From: a halophilic archaeon J07HX64
Lineage (GTDB): Archaea > Halobacteriota > Halobacteria > Halobacteriales > Haloarculaceae
Direction: 5' to 3'
DNA: 9,081 nucleotides
Assembly: GCA_000416085.1 (NCBI GenBank)
Contig: KE356579.1
Span: 799,785-808,865, forward strand
The notes beneath the pieces are model-generated. The model was not told the origin of the DNA and made no database searches. It saw only the letters and a program-made list of their open reading frames with translations. The position numbers and the translations under genes are program-made. Shown here piece by piece: positions 1 to 6,282 of the stretch (position 1 is the first letter of the stretch; the number at the start of each line of letters is the position of its first letter).

Positions 1-220
1 CGCAGATGACAGTCTGTGCGGTTCATCTGCCGATTCCGGCTGCTCGTTGCTCACTGCCCGGACTACTGAGCGGCGCTCGCCTGAACGTTCGGGTATCGAC
101 CCACGAGACTCGCCCGGACCACCGTTCGACGGACGGTCTCTGGTGTCGGGTGTGTGTGCAGGACGGCCGGTGGTCGTGGTGCGAGCGACCGGCGCCCACC
201 CGACCGGGGTGTAATCGCTC
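1..220. other. Non-coding stretch at left edge, downstream of moeA
   Basis: I see no supportable gene here. The plus-strand reading frame from 6 to 236 would encode a 76-residue Arg/Cys-rich peptide quite unlike haloarchaeal proteins, and it runs into the tail of moeA on the opposite strand. In the minus frames I checked, no open frame of useful length starts just after the moeA stop. A weak inverted repeat (ACCGT, 7-base loop, ACGGT, about 121-137) lies some 85 bases past the moeA stop, but it has no following T-run, so I do not call it a terminator. Confidence 0.5.
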
Positions 221-2200
221 TCAGCGTTGCGAGTAGCCGGCGGTCTCCCCGAGCAGGTCGGGGAGTGTCCGCTCAAACAGGTCCTCGAGAGCGGCGACCT
301 CGGGTTTCCCGCGGCGCGAGGGCGCAACCGCGACACGCACGGTTTGCGTTCCGAGCGGGACGAACCCGAGGCCGTGGTCGACGGCAGTTGTCTGTAGACC
401 GAGTCCGACATCGGCGTCACCGGCGGCGACAGTCCGGACCGCCGATTCGACCCCCGGCAGCCCGCGGTGGTAGCCGTCGATATCCTCGACTACCACCCCT
501 GTCGACTCGGTGTGCGTGTCGAACACCTCACGCACCGAGAGTGCGGTCCCGAGGTTGGCAAACAACAGGTCACCGTCGGTTAGTCGTTCGGACCCGTCGA
601 CGCTGTCGGGGTTGCCGTCGGGGACAGCCAGCCCCCACTCGCGCTCCCAGCGGGCCACCTGCTCACCGGGTGCGTCGTCGGCCCCTGTGGTCACGAGAAT
701 GTCGGGCACACTGTCGTCGAACCAGCGGCGCGCGTCGGTCTCGCCGAGGCGCAGATACCGTGACGTTTGGAGTCTGTCGAGCAGCGCGAACACCACCGGA
801 TCCGGGTCGCCGACACCCAGAAGCGACGGTAGAGGGTCGCTCGTGTCGAACTGCTCGACGGTCACCTCGGTCCCCGGGGAGAACAGCGACCGCTCGGGCG
901 CCATTCGAACGAACCCGTCGGTCTCTGCCAGTGTCGTGGTCGCACCACTCCCCGTCTCGGGTGCGTAGGCGACGAGCGAACCGTTGCCGTCCTCGACCAG
1001 CCCCACCGGCAACAGTCGCAGTCGACCGCCGTCGTACCTGACACGCGTCCGCAGACTCGCCCTGATGGCCCCTGCCCCGGCACTACCGGTGTCTGACCCG
1101 GACCCACCGACTGTCCCGTTCGACGTGCCACCCCCTGAACTCGAGTCACCAACTGTCCCGCGCGAGGTAGTGGGTATTTCGCGCTCCGGCTCTGTCGCGG
1201 AGCGACTCGCCGCGCGGAGTTGTGGTGCGACAAACTGTGTGAACGTCATCAGCGCCGAGACGGGGTAGCCGGGGAGACCGACGTACGCGGTCCCGAACAA
1301 TCGGCCGACGAGCAGCGGTCGGCCGGGCTTGACCGAGACACCGTGGACGAGTTTCTCGCCCTCGTCCTCGAGGAGCCGGTACAGCAGGTCGGTGCTTCCG
1401 GCGCTCGTTGACCCGGAGGTGAGCACGAGCGAGCACGCCTCGGTGGCGCGGTCGAGCACCGCACGCAGCGCCTCGCGGCTGTCGGTTGCCGTCTCGTAGA
1501 CCGCCGGTTCACCACCCGCAGCCCGGACGGCGCTCGCTATCGAGTGACTGTTCACGTCGTAGATCTGCCCGGACCGCGCGTCGAGCGGGTCGCCGGGCTG
1601 GACCAGTTCGTCACCCGTCGAGACGACCGCTACCTGTGGGCGTTCCCGCACCGGCACCCGCTCTCTCCCGAGCGCGGCGAGCAGTCCGACGTGCCGCGGT
1701 CCGAGTCGGGTGCCCGGGGACAGTGCGCGGTCACCGCCCGCGATGTCCGCTCCGCGGAGCATCACGTGCTCACCCGGGGTGACCGCTGCCCGTATCTCGA
1801 CCCTGTCCTCACCCTCGCTCTCGTCCTCGACGGTCTGCTCGACCGGCACCACCGCGTCTGCCCCCGCCGGCATCACCGCACCCGTTGCGATGCCGGCGGC
1901 CACCCCCGAGTCGACGATCACGTCCGGCGAACTGCCCGCGTGGACGGTCCCGGTCACCGGCAGACTGACCGACTCGGCGCCGCCGGCCTCGAACGTGTCC
2001 GCCGCCCGGACCGCGTACCCGTCCATCGCCGCCCGGTCGAACCCCGGCACGTCGATGCCCGCATCGACCCGCTCGGCGAGCACCCGGTCGTGTGCCTCCG
2101 ACAGCGGCACCCGTTCGGTCCCCGCTCCGAACGACAACGACTCGATTGCCTCGTGTGCCTCCGCCGGCGGGACCAGTGAGCGAAACTCACGCCGTGTCAT
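221..2200 (-). CDS. moeA: Molybdopterin molybdotransferase MoeA with fused C-terminal PBP-like (LysR substrate-binding-type) domain
   Basis: MoeA proteins insert molybdate (or tungstate) into adenylated molybdopterin, the last common step of cofactor synthesis in the cytoplasm. The protein is 659 residues against about 400 for plain MoeA. Residues 1-185 form the MoeA N-terminal region with the AMDGYA motif (D60) and a LRGADIAGGD segment (D152). Residues 188-330 are the MoCF/molybdopterin-binding domain with STGDEL (E198), YDVN (D215), SGSTSAGSTD (264-271) and VKPGRP (K291). A Gly/Ser/Thr-rich linker follows at about 334-378, then the MoeA C-terminal beta domain (about 379-450). Residues 460-655 resemble the PBP-like domain fused to many archaeal MoeA proteins, which is presumed to sense or bind an oxyanion or cofactor; that role is inference. 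I chose the ATG at 2200, not the one at 2224. A GGGAG stretch sits just before 2200, the family N-terminus starts there, and the upstream ATG falls inside a TATA-like box. The gene stands alone, with no other cofactor gene beside it in the window. Confidence 0.9.
   Translation of the reverse strand: MTRREFRSLVPPAEAHEAIESLSFGAGTERVPLSEAHDRVLAERVDAGIDVPGFDRAAMDGYAVRAADTFEAGGAESVSLPVTGTVHAGSSPDVIVDSGVAAGIATGAVMPAGADAVVPVEQTVEDESEGEDRVEIRAAVTPGEHVMLRGADIAGGDRALSPGTRLGPRHVGLLAALGRERVPVRERPQVAVVSTGDELVQPGDPLDARSGQIYDVNSHSIASAVRAAGGEPAVYETATDSREALRAVLDRATEACSLVLTSGSTSAGSTDLLYRLLEDEGEKLVHGVSVKPGRPLLVGRLFGTAYVGLPGYPVSALMTFTQFVAPQLRAASRSATEPEREIPTTSRGTVGDSSSGGGTSNGTVGGSGSDTGSAGAGAIRASLRTRVRYDGGRLRLLPVGLVEDGNGSLVAYAPETGSGATTTLAETDGFVRMAPERSLFSPGTEVTVEQFDTSDPLPSLLGVGDPDPVVFALLDRLQTSRYLRLGETDARRWFDDSVPDILVTTGADDAPGEQVARWEREWGLAVPDGNPDSVDGSERLTDGDLLFANLGTALSVREVFDTHTESTGVVVEDIDGYHRGLPGVESAVRTVAAGDADVGLGLQTTAVDHGLGFVPLGTQTVRVAVAPSRRGKPEVAALEDLFERTLPDLLGETAGYSQR
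1105..1160. repeat. In-frame direct repeat within the MoeA linker
   Basis: CACCGACTGTCCCG (1105-1118) and CACCAACTGTCCCG (1147-1160) match at 13 of 14 bases and lie exactly 42 bases (14 codons) apart. Both encode GTVG in the Gly/Ser-rich linker of the moeA product (RGTVGD and NGTVGG). This suggests that the linker grew by tandem duplication. Confidence 0.55.
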
Positions 2201-2221
2201 GTATTCTCCCTCGAATGCCAG

Positions 2222-2227
2222 CATAAA
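2222..2227 (-). promoter_or_regulatory. Putative TATA box of moeA
   Basis: On the minus strand this reads TTTATG within CTCTTTATGC, an A/T-rich island in GC-rich sequence. Its centre lies about 25 bases before the ATG at 2200, the distance expected for an archaeal TATA box whose transcript starts at or very near the start codon. This supports starting moeA at 2200. Inferred from position and composition only. Confidence 0.45.
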
Positions 2228-2451
2228 GAGCCTGACTATGCCATCGGTTCCCCTGTCCTCCTCACTGTCGAAACCGGGCGTCTGACCGTCGCTGGAACGG
2301 AAGCTAAACTCTCATGCCGGAGCACCCGCTCGACGGCACCTCCCGGTCTGTCACAACAACCAGCCGGTGAACGCGTCGGTAAGCTCACGGCGCGAACAGG
2401 GCCGGGTCACTCCGTCAGGTGTCGAGTCGACCCACCGCGGTACAACCCCGC
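2228..2451. other. Intergenic region between the PP2C gene and moeA
   Basis: This gap separates the PP2C stop codon from the moeA promoter, both on the minus strand. I found no open frame worth calling: ATG codons on the minus strand meet stops within a few codons, and the best plus-strand frame (ATG at 2312) gives only 18 residues. There is no T-run or strong hairpin. The length and the TATA-like box at its left end suggest that moeA is transcribed independently of the phosphatase gene. Confidence 0.45.
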
Positions 2452-3186
2452 TCAGACCTCCCGGGCCAGCGCGACACCGACGTTGTCGCTCCCGTCGCGC
2501 TCGTTTGCCAGTTCGACGAGGCTCTCCGCGGCGTCGTCTATCGACGACGGTTCCGCGACGCTATCGTGTATCTCACTGTCGGGCACCTCGTCGCTCAGAC
2601 CGTCTGAACACAGCAGCAACACGCCGCCCAGCGGAAGATGGTACGTGTCGGGCTCCACCTCGTCGCCGGTGCCGAGTGCCTGCGAGAGGACGTGCTTCTG
2701 GGGGTGGTCGTCGGCCTCCTCGGGCTCGATCTGGCCCGTCTCGACGAGCTGCTGGACCAGTGACTGGTCGGTCGTCACCTGTTCGATATCCCCGCCGTGG
2801 ATGTGGTAGCCGCGACTGTCCCCGACGTTGACGAGTGTCACCTCGCCGTCGGCCAGTATCGCCCCGACCAGTGTGGTTCCCATCCCGTCGAGTTCGGGGT
2901 TCTCCGCAACCTTCTCGCGCAGACTCGTGTTCGCCGCCCTCGCCGCCGACCCCAACAACTCCTGCCGACTCTCTGAGCTGCGCTCCCAGCTGTGTGTCTC
3001 CACGTACTCGACAAACGCGTCGATTGCTGCCTCGCTCGCGACATCGCCGGCGCGGTGTCCGCCCATACCGTCCGCGACAGCGAGCAACCCGACGTCACCG
3101 TCCTCCCGTGTCCCACTGTAGACCGAGTCCTCGTTGTGGTCCCGGACGAGGCCTACATCCGTCGATGCTGTTGTCTTTACTCCCAT
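2452..3186 (-). CDS. PP2C-family Ser/Thr protein phosphatase (PrpC/Stp-like)
   Basis: A metal-dependent (Mn/Mg) phosphatase that removes phosphate from Ser/Thr residues, counteracting Hanks-type kinases in the cytoplasm. At 244 residues it has the length of the stand-alone bacterial Stp/PrpC group, with no extra domain or membrane segment. The PP2C motifs appear in order: RDHNED (15-20, Arg and metal-binding acidic residues), ADGMGGHRAGDVAS (38-51, metal ligand D39), GTTLV (103-107), NVGDSRGY (120-127), TTDQSLVQQLV (138-148), LCSDGLSDEV (192-201, D196) and GSDNVGVAL (232-240, D234). All expected metal-binding positions are present, so it should be active. The start ATG leads directly into the conserved N-terminal strand. 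No kinase, FHA or other phosphoprotein gene is in the window, so its substrates cannot be guessed. The next gene upstream is divergent and separated by about 220 bases. Confidence 0.93.
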   Translation of the reverse strand: MGVKTTASTDVGLVRDHNEDSVYSGTREDGDVGLLAVADGMGGHRAGDVASEAAIDAFVEYVETHSWERSSESRQELLGSAARAANTSLREKVAENPELDGMGTTLVGAILADGEVTLVNVGDSRGYHIHGGDIEQVTTDQSLVQQLVETGQIEPEEADDHPQKHVLSQALGTGDEVEPDTYHLPLGGVLLLCSDGLSDEVPDSEIHDSVAEPSSIDDAAESLVELANERDGSDNVGVALAREV

Positions 3187-3324
3187 ATCGGTGTTAGCGA
3201 CTGTCAGCTACGAAAGTGTTGTGCCGATTGCGACGCGCGTCCCCGGTTGACCCGGTGACCCGATCTGCCTCGTTGCCCGGGACCCCGCCCGAAACAGGCG
3301 TCTCACCCCGTGCCCCCGAGGATG

Positions 3325-3368
3325 CTGAACAAAGTTTCAGTAACGCTCGTTACAGAAATGTTGTTCAG
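3325..3368. repeat. 44-bp near-perfect palindrome, candidate operator
   Basis: Two 21-base arms are separated by CT (3346-3347). The left arm (3325-3345) begins CTGAACAA and ends GTAACG; the right arm (3348-3368) begins CGTTAC and ends TTGTTCAG. The arms pair at 18 of 21 positions; the mismatches are at arm positions 9, 10 and 15. The outer 8 bp and inner 6 bp pair perfectly. It lies just upstream of the TATA box of the 65-residue gene, where a dimeric or tetrameric transcription factor could bind. A transcribed hairpin is less likely, because the predicted transcript starts downstream of it. The function is inference. Confidence 0.7.
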
Positions 3369-3378
3369 ATTAACATTT
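3356..3378. repeat. Second inverted repeat overlapping the TATA box
   Basis: AAATGTT (3356-3362) and AACATTT (3372-3378) are exact reverse complements separated by 9 bases. The left half lies inside the right arm of the 44-bp palindrome and the right half overlaps the predicted TATA element (TTTAGT, 3376-3381). A regulator bound here would block TBP/TFB, as expected of a repressor site. Seven-base arms in A/T-rich sequence could be chance; the position makes it worth recording. Confidence 0.4.
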
Positions 3379-3381
3379 AGT
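3376..3381 (+). promoter_or_regulatory. Putative TATA box of the 65-residue membrane protein gene
   Basis: TTTAGT is centred about 26-27 bases before the ATG at 3405, so the transcript would begin at or beside the start codon, as in leaderless haloarchaeal genes. This spacing supports the start at 3405 over the in-frame ATG at 3384, which would lie upstream of the predicted transcription start. Confidence 0.45.
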
Positions 3382-3404
3382 GGGTGTATCCCCTGTGTAC
3401 AGAT

Positions 3405-3602
3405 ATGGACGCTCGAACACGCTACACACCCACGACTCGCCCGCTGGATACCGACGAGACGTACACACTCCGTGGCCTGCTGACCTACGCGGCGACGGTA
3501 CCGGCGTTCGTCGCGCTGCTGACCGCGCCGGGCGTGGTGCTCGCGCTCGCACTCGGTGCGTTGACAGCCCTCGTGCTCGACAGGGCGCTCGGTCTGGTCT
3601 GA
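3405..3602 (+). CDS. Small hypothetical membrane protein (65 residues, two predicted membrane segments)
   Basis: I do not recognise a family. The polar N-terminal tail (about residues 1-27) is rich in Thr, Asp and Arg. It is followed by a hydrophobic segment at about 28-43 and a second at about 45-60, divided by a Pro-Gly turn (TAPGV), and the protein ends in DRALGLV. This is the pattern of a small hairpin membrane protein. Evidence that it is a real gene: a well-placed TATA box, an unusual palindromic region directly upstream, the composition of a membrane protein, and GC-rich third positions. The in-frame ATG at 3384 would add MYPLCTD, which looks non-coding. The flippase gene follows on the same strand after about 150 bases, so co-transcription is possible but not shown. 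Role unknown. Confidence 0.6.
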   Translation: MDARTRYTPTTRPLDTDETYTLRGLLTYAATVPAFVALLTAPGVVLALALGALTALVLDRALGLV

Positions 3603-3751
3603 CGACAGCACAGCACACGCGAGGACTCTCGTATCAACACGACTGGATGTGTGCCCTGTCCAGTCTGTCAACAGCGCTGTGGGCTGTTGGTTTCGGTACA
3701 TACCGCCGTTGTCTGGGCAGAGGGAAGTGTCCAGCGCGCGAAGATGCCACA
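3603..3751. other. Gap upstream of the flippase gene, with a small inverted repeat
   Basis: The flippase frame stays open backwards through this gap and through the 65-residue gene, but the translation there is Arg/His/Cys-rich and not membrane-like. I therefore treat the gap as non-coding. It contains CAACAGC (3669-3675) and GCTGTTG (3683-3689), exact reverse complements with a 7-base loop. No convincing TATA box lies 25-30 bases before the ATG at 3752; TTTCGGTACAT (3691-3701) is too far upstream unless there is a leader of about 30 bases. Confidence 0.45.
3669..3689. repeat. 7-bp inverted repeat upstream of the flippase gene
   Basis: CAACAGC and GCTGTTG are exact reverse complements with a 7-base spacer, 63 bases before the flippase start. 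It could be a binding site or a small hairpin in a transcript that reads through from the 65-residue gene. It could also be chance. Confidence 0.35.
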
Positions 3752-5239
3752 ATGACGGAGTCGGCCGACGGGGAGGGTGACGACGCACTGCTCGCGGAGA
3801 TTGTCGAGAAGTCGGTCGTCGGCATCGGGGCCTTCATGAGCGAGCGTGCGCTGCTCGCGGGGTTCGCGTATCTCGTCACCGGTGGTCTCGGCGCGGCGGC
3901 GTACGGCTTCGTGTCGGTGTTCATCAGAGGTGAGACCATCTCGCGGAATCTGGTCGCCGGGCTCGGCGACGGCTACTCCCGGACACTACCGAGGGTGTCG
4001 ACACCGGCACAGCGGACACTGCTGAGCATCGGCTCTCTCGGGTTCGTCGCTGTGTGGGCCGTCACCGCGACACTACTGGTCGTGTTCAGAGGCCCCATCG
4101 TCGACGTGACACTGCTCCAGCCGCGTCACGAGAGTCTCGTGGCCCTGTTCGCGCTTGGACTCCTGCCGTTCCTGCTCCTGCGGAATCTCCGGGACGTGTT
4201 CCGTGGTCTCCGCATGATACGACTCGCGATGCTCGTCTCGCGTCTGTTCAAACCGATAACGCTGCTCGCCGGGGCAGCTCTGGTGCTCGCTCTACGTCTG
4301 GGCGATTCGCTGCTGTTGCTGTGGGGTGGTGTCACCGTGGCCGCACTCGGTCTGACCGTCGTCGGTGGGGTTGTGCTCCGCTCGACCACCGGGTTACGAC
4401 CCGGTTCGGTTCGCTCACACCGGCAGGTAGTCCGGAAGTTTCTGGTGTACACGGCAAACGCCACCGGCGTCGCGGTGCTCGAACTCGTCCAGCGGCGGGC
4501 CGTGTTCGTCGTGATGGCGCTTGCCCTCTCACCGGTTGCCGCCGGCGCGTTCAGCCTGTCGCTGGTGCTCGGCCGCGCTGTCAGGTGGCCGCTGAGCGGC
4601 GTGAACGGCATCTTGCCACCTATCGCCGCGGAGCTGTACGGCGACGACCGCGAGGAGACCCTCCAGAGGCTCTACGTCCAGACGAGCCGACTCGCGACGG
4701 TGGTGACGACGCCGGTGCTGGTTGTCGGGTTCGCGTTCGCACCGGAGCTGCTCGGCACCTTCGACGAGGCGTACGTCGCGCAGGCGGCCGTCCTCCGCGC
4801 GGTGCTCGTCGCGCAGTTTGTCGCGACCGTGTTCGGGAGTGTCGGGCTCCTCCTGCTGATGACCGACAACGAGCGTATAAGCCTGCTGACACAGGTTCTC
4901 AACGCGAGTATCGCCGTTCCGCTGATGATCGTCCTCACCGTCCGGTTCGGCCCGCTCGGACTGGGGGTCGCCTTTCTCCTGTCGCTGGTGGTTAACAACA
5001 CTACCGAACTCCTCGTTCTCTTTTTCCGGGAGGGGCTCGTGCCGTTCAGCCGTGAACAGCTGTACGCGGCCCTGTCCGCTGTACCGACTGTCCTGCTCCT
5101 GCTTGCCACGAAGACAGCCGCAGGCACAGGCTGGGCTGTGCTCGCCGCTACACTCGTCACCGGAGGTTACATCTGGCTCTCGAACCGGGTCCTGTTACAG
5201 AGGTCCGACAGAGCAGCCGTCCGGGCGTGGCTGAACTGA
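3752..5239 (+). CDS. Polysaccharide/oligosaccharide flippase family protein (Wzx/AglR-like, MOP superfamily)
   Basis: Proteins of this family move lipid-linked oligosaccharides across the cytoplasmic membrane for surface polysaccharides or N-glycans. The protein is 495 residues with roughly 12-13 hydrophobic segments, in the family's size range. The clearest are near residues 35-58, 92-112, 126-145, 165-184, 188-208, 250-274, 315-336, 343-370, 381-398, 401-424, 437-455 and 458-477. It begins with a short acidic tail (TESADGEGDD) and the segment VGIGAFMSERALLAGFAYLVTG, typical of archaeal flippases. The loop KFLVYTAN...VQRRAVFVVM opens the second half, as in this family. I chose the ATG at 3752 because upstream codons encode unrelated-looking basic sequence. 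It is odd that no glycosyltransferase or sugar-nucleotide gene lies beside it. The substrate is unknown. A related MATE- or MurJ-like transporter is the alternative, but MATE motifs are not evident. Confidence 0.82.
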   Translation: MTESADGEGDDALLAEIVEKSVVGIGAFMSERALLAGFAYLVTGGLGAAAYGFVSVFIRGETISRNLVAGLGDGYSRTLPRVSTPAQRTLLSIGSLGFVAVWAVTATLLVVFRGPIVDVTLLQPRHESLVALFALGLLPFLLLRNLRDVFRGLRMIRLAMLVSRLFKPITLLAGAALVLALRLGDSLLLLWGGVTVAALGLTVVGGVVLRSTTGLRPGSVRSHRQVVRKFLVYTANATGVAVLELVQRRAVFVVMALALSPVAAGAFSLSLVLGRAVRWPLSGVNGILPPIAAELYGDDREETLQRLYVQTSRLATVVTTPVLVVGFAFAPELLGTFDEAYVAQAAVLRAVLVAQFVATVFGSVGLLLLMTDNERISLLTQVLNASIAVPLMIVLTVRFGPLGLGVAFLLSLVVNNTTELLVLFFREGLVPFSREQLYAALSAVPTVLLLLATKTAAGTGWAVLAATLVTGGYIWLSNRVLLQRSDRAAVRAWLN

Positions 5240-5328
5240 GCTCTAGACCGTCTCGGCTCTCGGTGGGTGACTGCCGACACCGTCTGCGAGCGTGGCTGTG
5301 TTCGGGAGCACACCGGAATCGGTGGCTC
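5240..5328. other. Short convergent intergenic region
   Basis: Eighty-nine bases lie between the stop codons of two converging genes. A small hairpin is possible (CGGTG and CACCG, about 5260-5282), but no T-run follows on either strand, so no terminator can be assigned confidently. Confidence 0.35.
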
Positions 5329-6282
5329 TCACTGGAACAGTTCCGTTCGCTCCTCCTCGGAGAGCTGTACGTCTGGGTGTGCGCTCATCGAGCACTCCTC
5401 ACACTCGTACGAGTCACCCCCCTGTTCGTAGGTGTAGAGCGGCGTCCCGAACAGAAAAAACGCATCGAGCTGTTTGCGTCTGATGACCCGGTCCGAGGAG
5501 GCCCCACAGGAGGGACAGTAGTCCTCCTCCGACGCGGGGACCTGGTATGTGAGCTTGTGTCGACCGAACGTTGCCGTATCCAGCGCCTCGTCCTTTGTCG
5601 TGTCGATGAGGTCCGCGTACGGGATATCCTCCGATTCGACTGTGTTCTCCAGCCCGGCATCTGCGCCTCTCTCGACGGATACGTAGGGACCGACCGACAC
5701 CTCGTTGTACGACCCCACGAGGTGGAGGGTTAGCTCACAGTTCCGACCGTCGACTGTCACCCTGTTGTTCCACCCCGTTATGTACAGGTCGATGTCGGTC
5801 CGGAGCTGTTCGACGGTCAGCTCACAGCGGCCACCGGTGACACCCACCCCGGTCGTCGGGGCTGTCTGCAGACTCGAGCGCTCCCAGCCTGTGACAGTCC
5901 TGGTGTCGTCATCCCGGGCGGTAACCTGCTCGTCGACATCCGCGAACAGCTGTTCCTGGCCCTTTACCGCGATACTGCCGGTTGCGGCGCCGGGCTCTAT
6001 AAACACATCCCCCGCGTTCTCGATCACCAGGTCGCCCGTGACACCGCCCGGTTCAGTGTACACGTCCTCGATAGAACCCTGCACAGTCTCCGCGACGCTG
6101 TCTACGGTTACCGATCCCGTGTCCTCCTCGGCGGCCAGAAATACGTAATCCGCGTCGACGATCTTGATATCCCCGTCGACACCGCCGCTCACGAGGTGAA
6201 CGTTCTCCGGACTGTCGACTCTGACCGGAGCCTCTGTGCGGTTACTGAACGTGATATCACCGCTGTAGGACTGCGAACTCAT
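5329..6282 (-). CDS. Uncharacterised protein: beta-solenoid-like repeats plus C-terminal zinc ribbon
   Basis: The 317-residue protein is acidic, with no signal peptide or membrane segment. Residues 26-118 contain degenerate repeats of about 20 residues with the core D-V-(F/Y)-x-E-P-G-x-x-x-G-(D/S)-(I/L)-x-(V/I). Examples start at N27, D45, D73, D92 and about Q111, which suggests a right-handed beta-solenoid. Residues 165-200 (LYITGWNNRVTVDG, LHLVGSYNEVSV) recall the G-x-N-N-x-V repeat of DUF3060-type domains, also beta-rich. Residues 254-300 form a zinc ribbon: CPSCG (C256, C259) and CEEC (C294, C297), with FFLFGTPLYTYEQGG between, as in the zinc_ribbon_15-like group. No catalytic motif is seen. 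It could be a cytoplasmic scaffold or binding protein; that is inference. The start at 6282 is an ATG with an A/T-rich upstream region. The AIM24-type gene lies just upstream on the same strand, 144 bases away. Confidence 0.75.
   Translation of the reverse strand: MSSQSYSGDITFSNRTEAPVRVDSPENVHLVSGGVDGDIKIVDADYVFLAAEEDTGSVTVDSVAETVQGSIEDVYTEPGGVTGDLVIENAGDVFIEPGAATGSIAVKGQEQLFADVDEQVTARDDDTRTVTGWERSSLQTAPTTGVGVTGGRCELTVEQLRTDIDLYITGWNNRVTVDGRNCELTLHLVGSYNEVSVGPYVSVERGADAGLENTVESEDIPYADLIDTTKDEALDTATFGRHKLTYQVPASEEDYCPSCGASSDRVIRRKQLDAFFLFGTPLYTYEQGGDSYECEECSMSAHPDVQLSEEERTELFQ

Larger units (their letters stand above)
3187..3404. other. Divergent intergenic region rich in inverted repeats
   Basis: This region separates the minus-strand PP2C gene from the plus-strand small membrane protein gene and contains no gene. 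The left part (3187-3324) is GC-rich. A weak TATA-like CTTTCG (minus strand, around 3213) is about 27 bases before the PP2C start. From about 3325 to 3380 the composition changes abruptly to A/T-rich and holds the two overlapping inverted repeats and the TATA box listed separately. Confidence 0.6.

Noticed and set aside
154..1041. 295-residue plus-strand open frame opposite moeA
   Set aside because: Arg/Pro-rich shadow of the minus-strand moeA codons. The composition is unlike a haloarchaeal protein, while the antisense frame has complete MoeA motifs.
2201..2224. Upstream in-frame ATG for moeA, adding MLAFEGEY
   Set aside because: This ATG lies inside the TATA-like element, and a GGGAG sequence precedes the ATG at 2200.
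3380..3751. N-terminal extension of the flippase by 124 residues
   Set aside because: The frame is open, but the translation is basic and Cys/His-rich with no family resemblance, and it overlaps the better supported 65-residue gene. The flippase proper begins at the ATG at 3752.
5260..5282. Possible hairpin terminator between convergent genes
   Set aside because: The stem is only 5 bp with a long loop and no T-run; archaeal termination usually relies on T-rich tracts.
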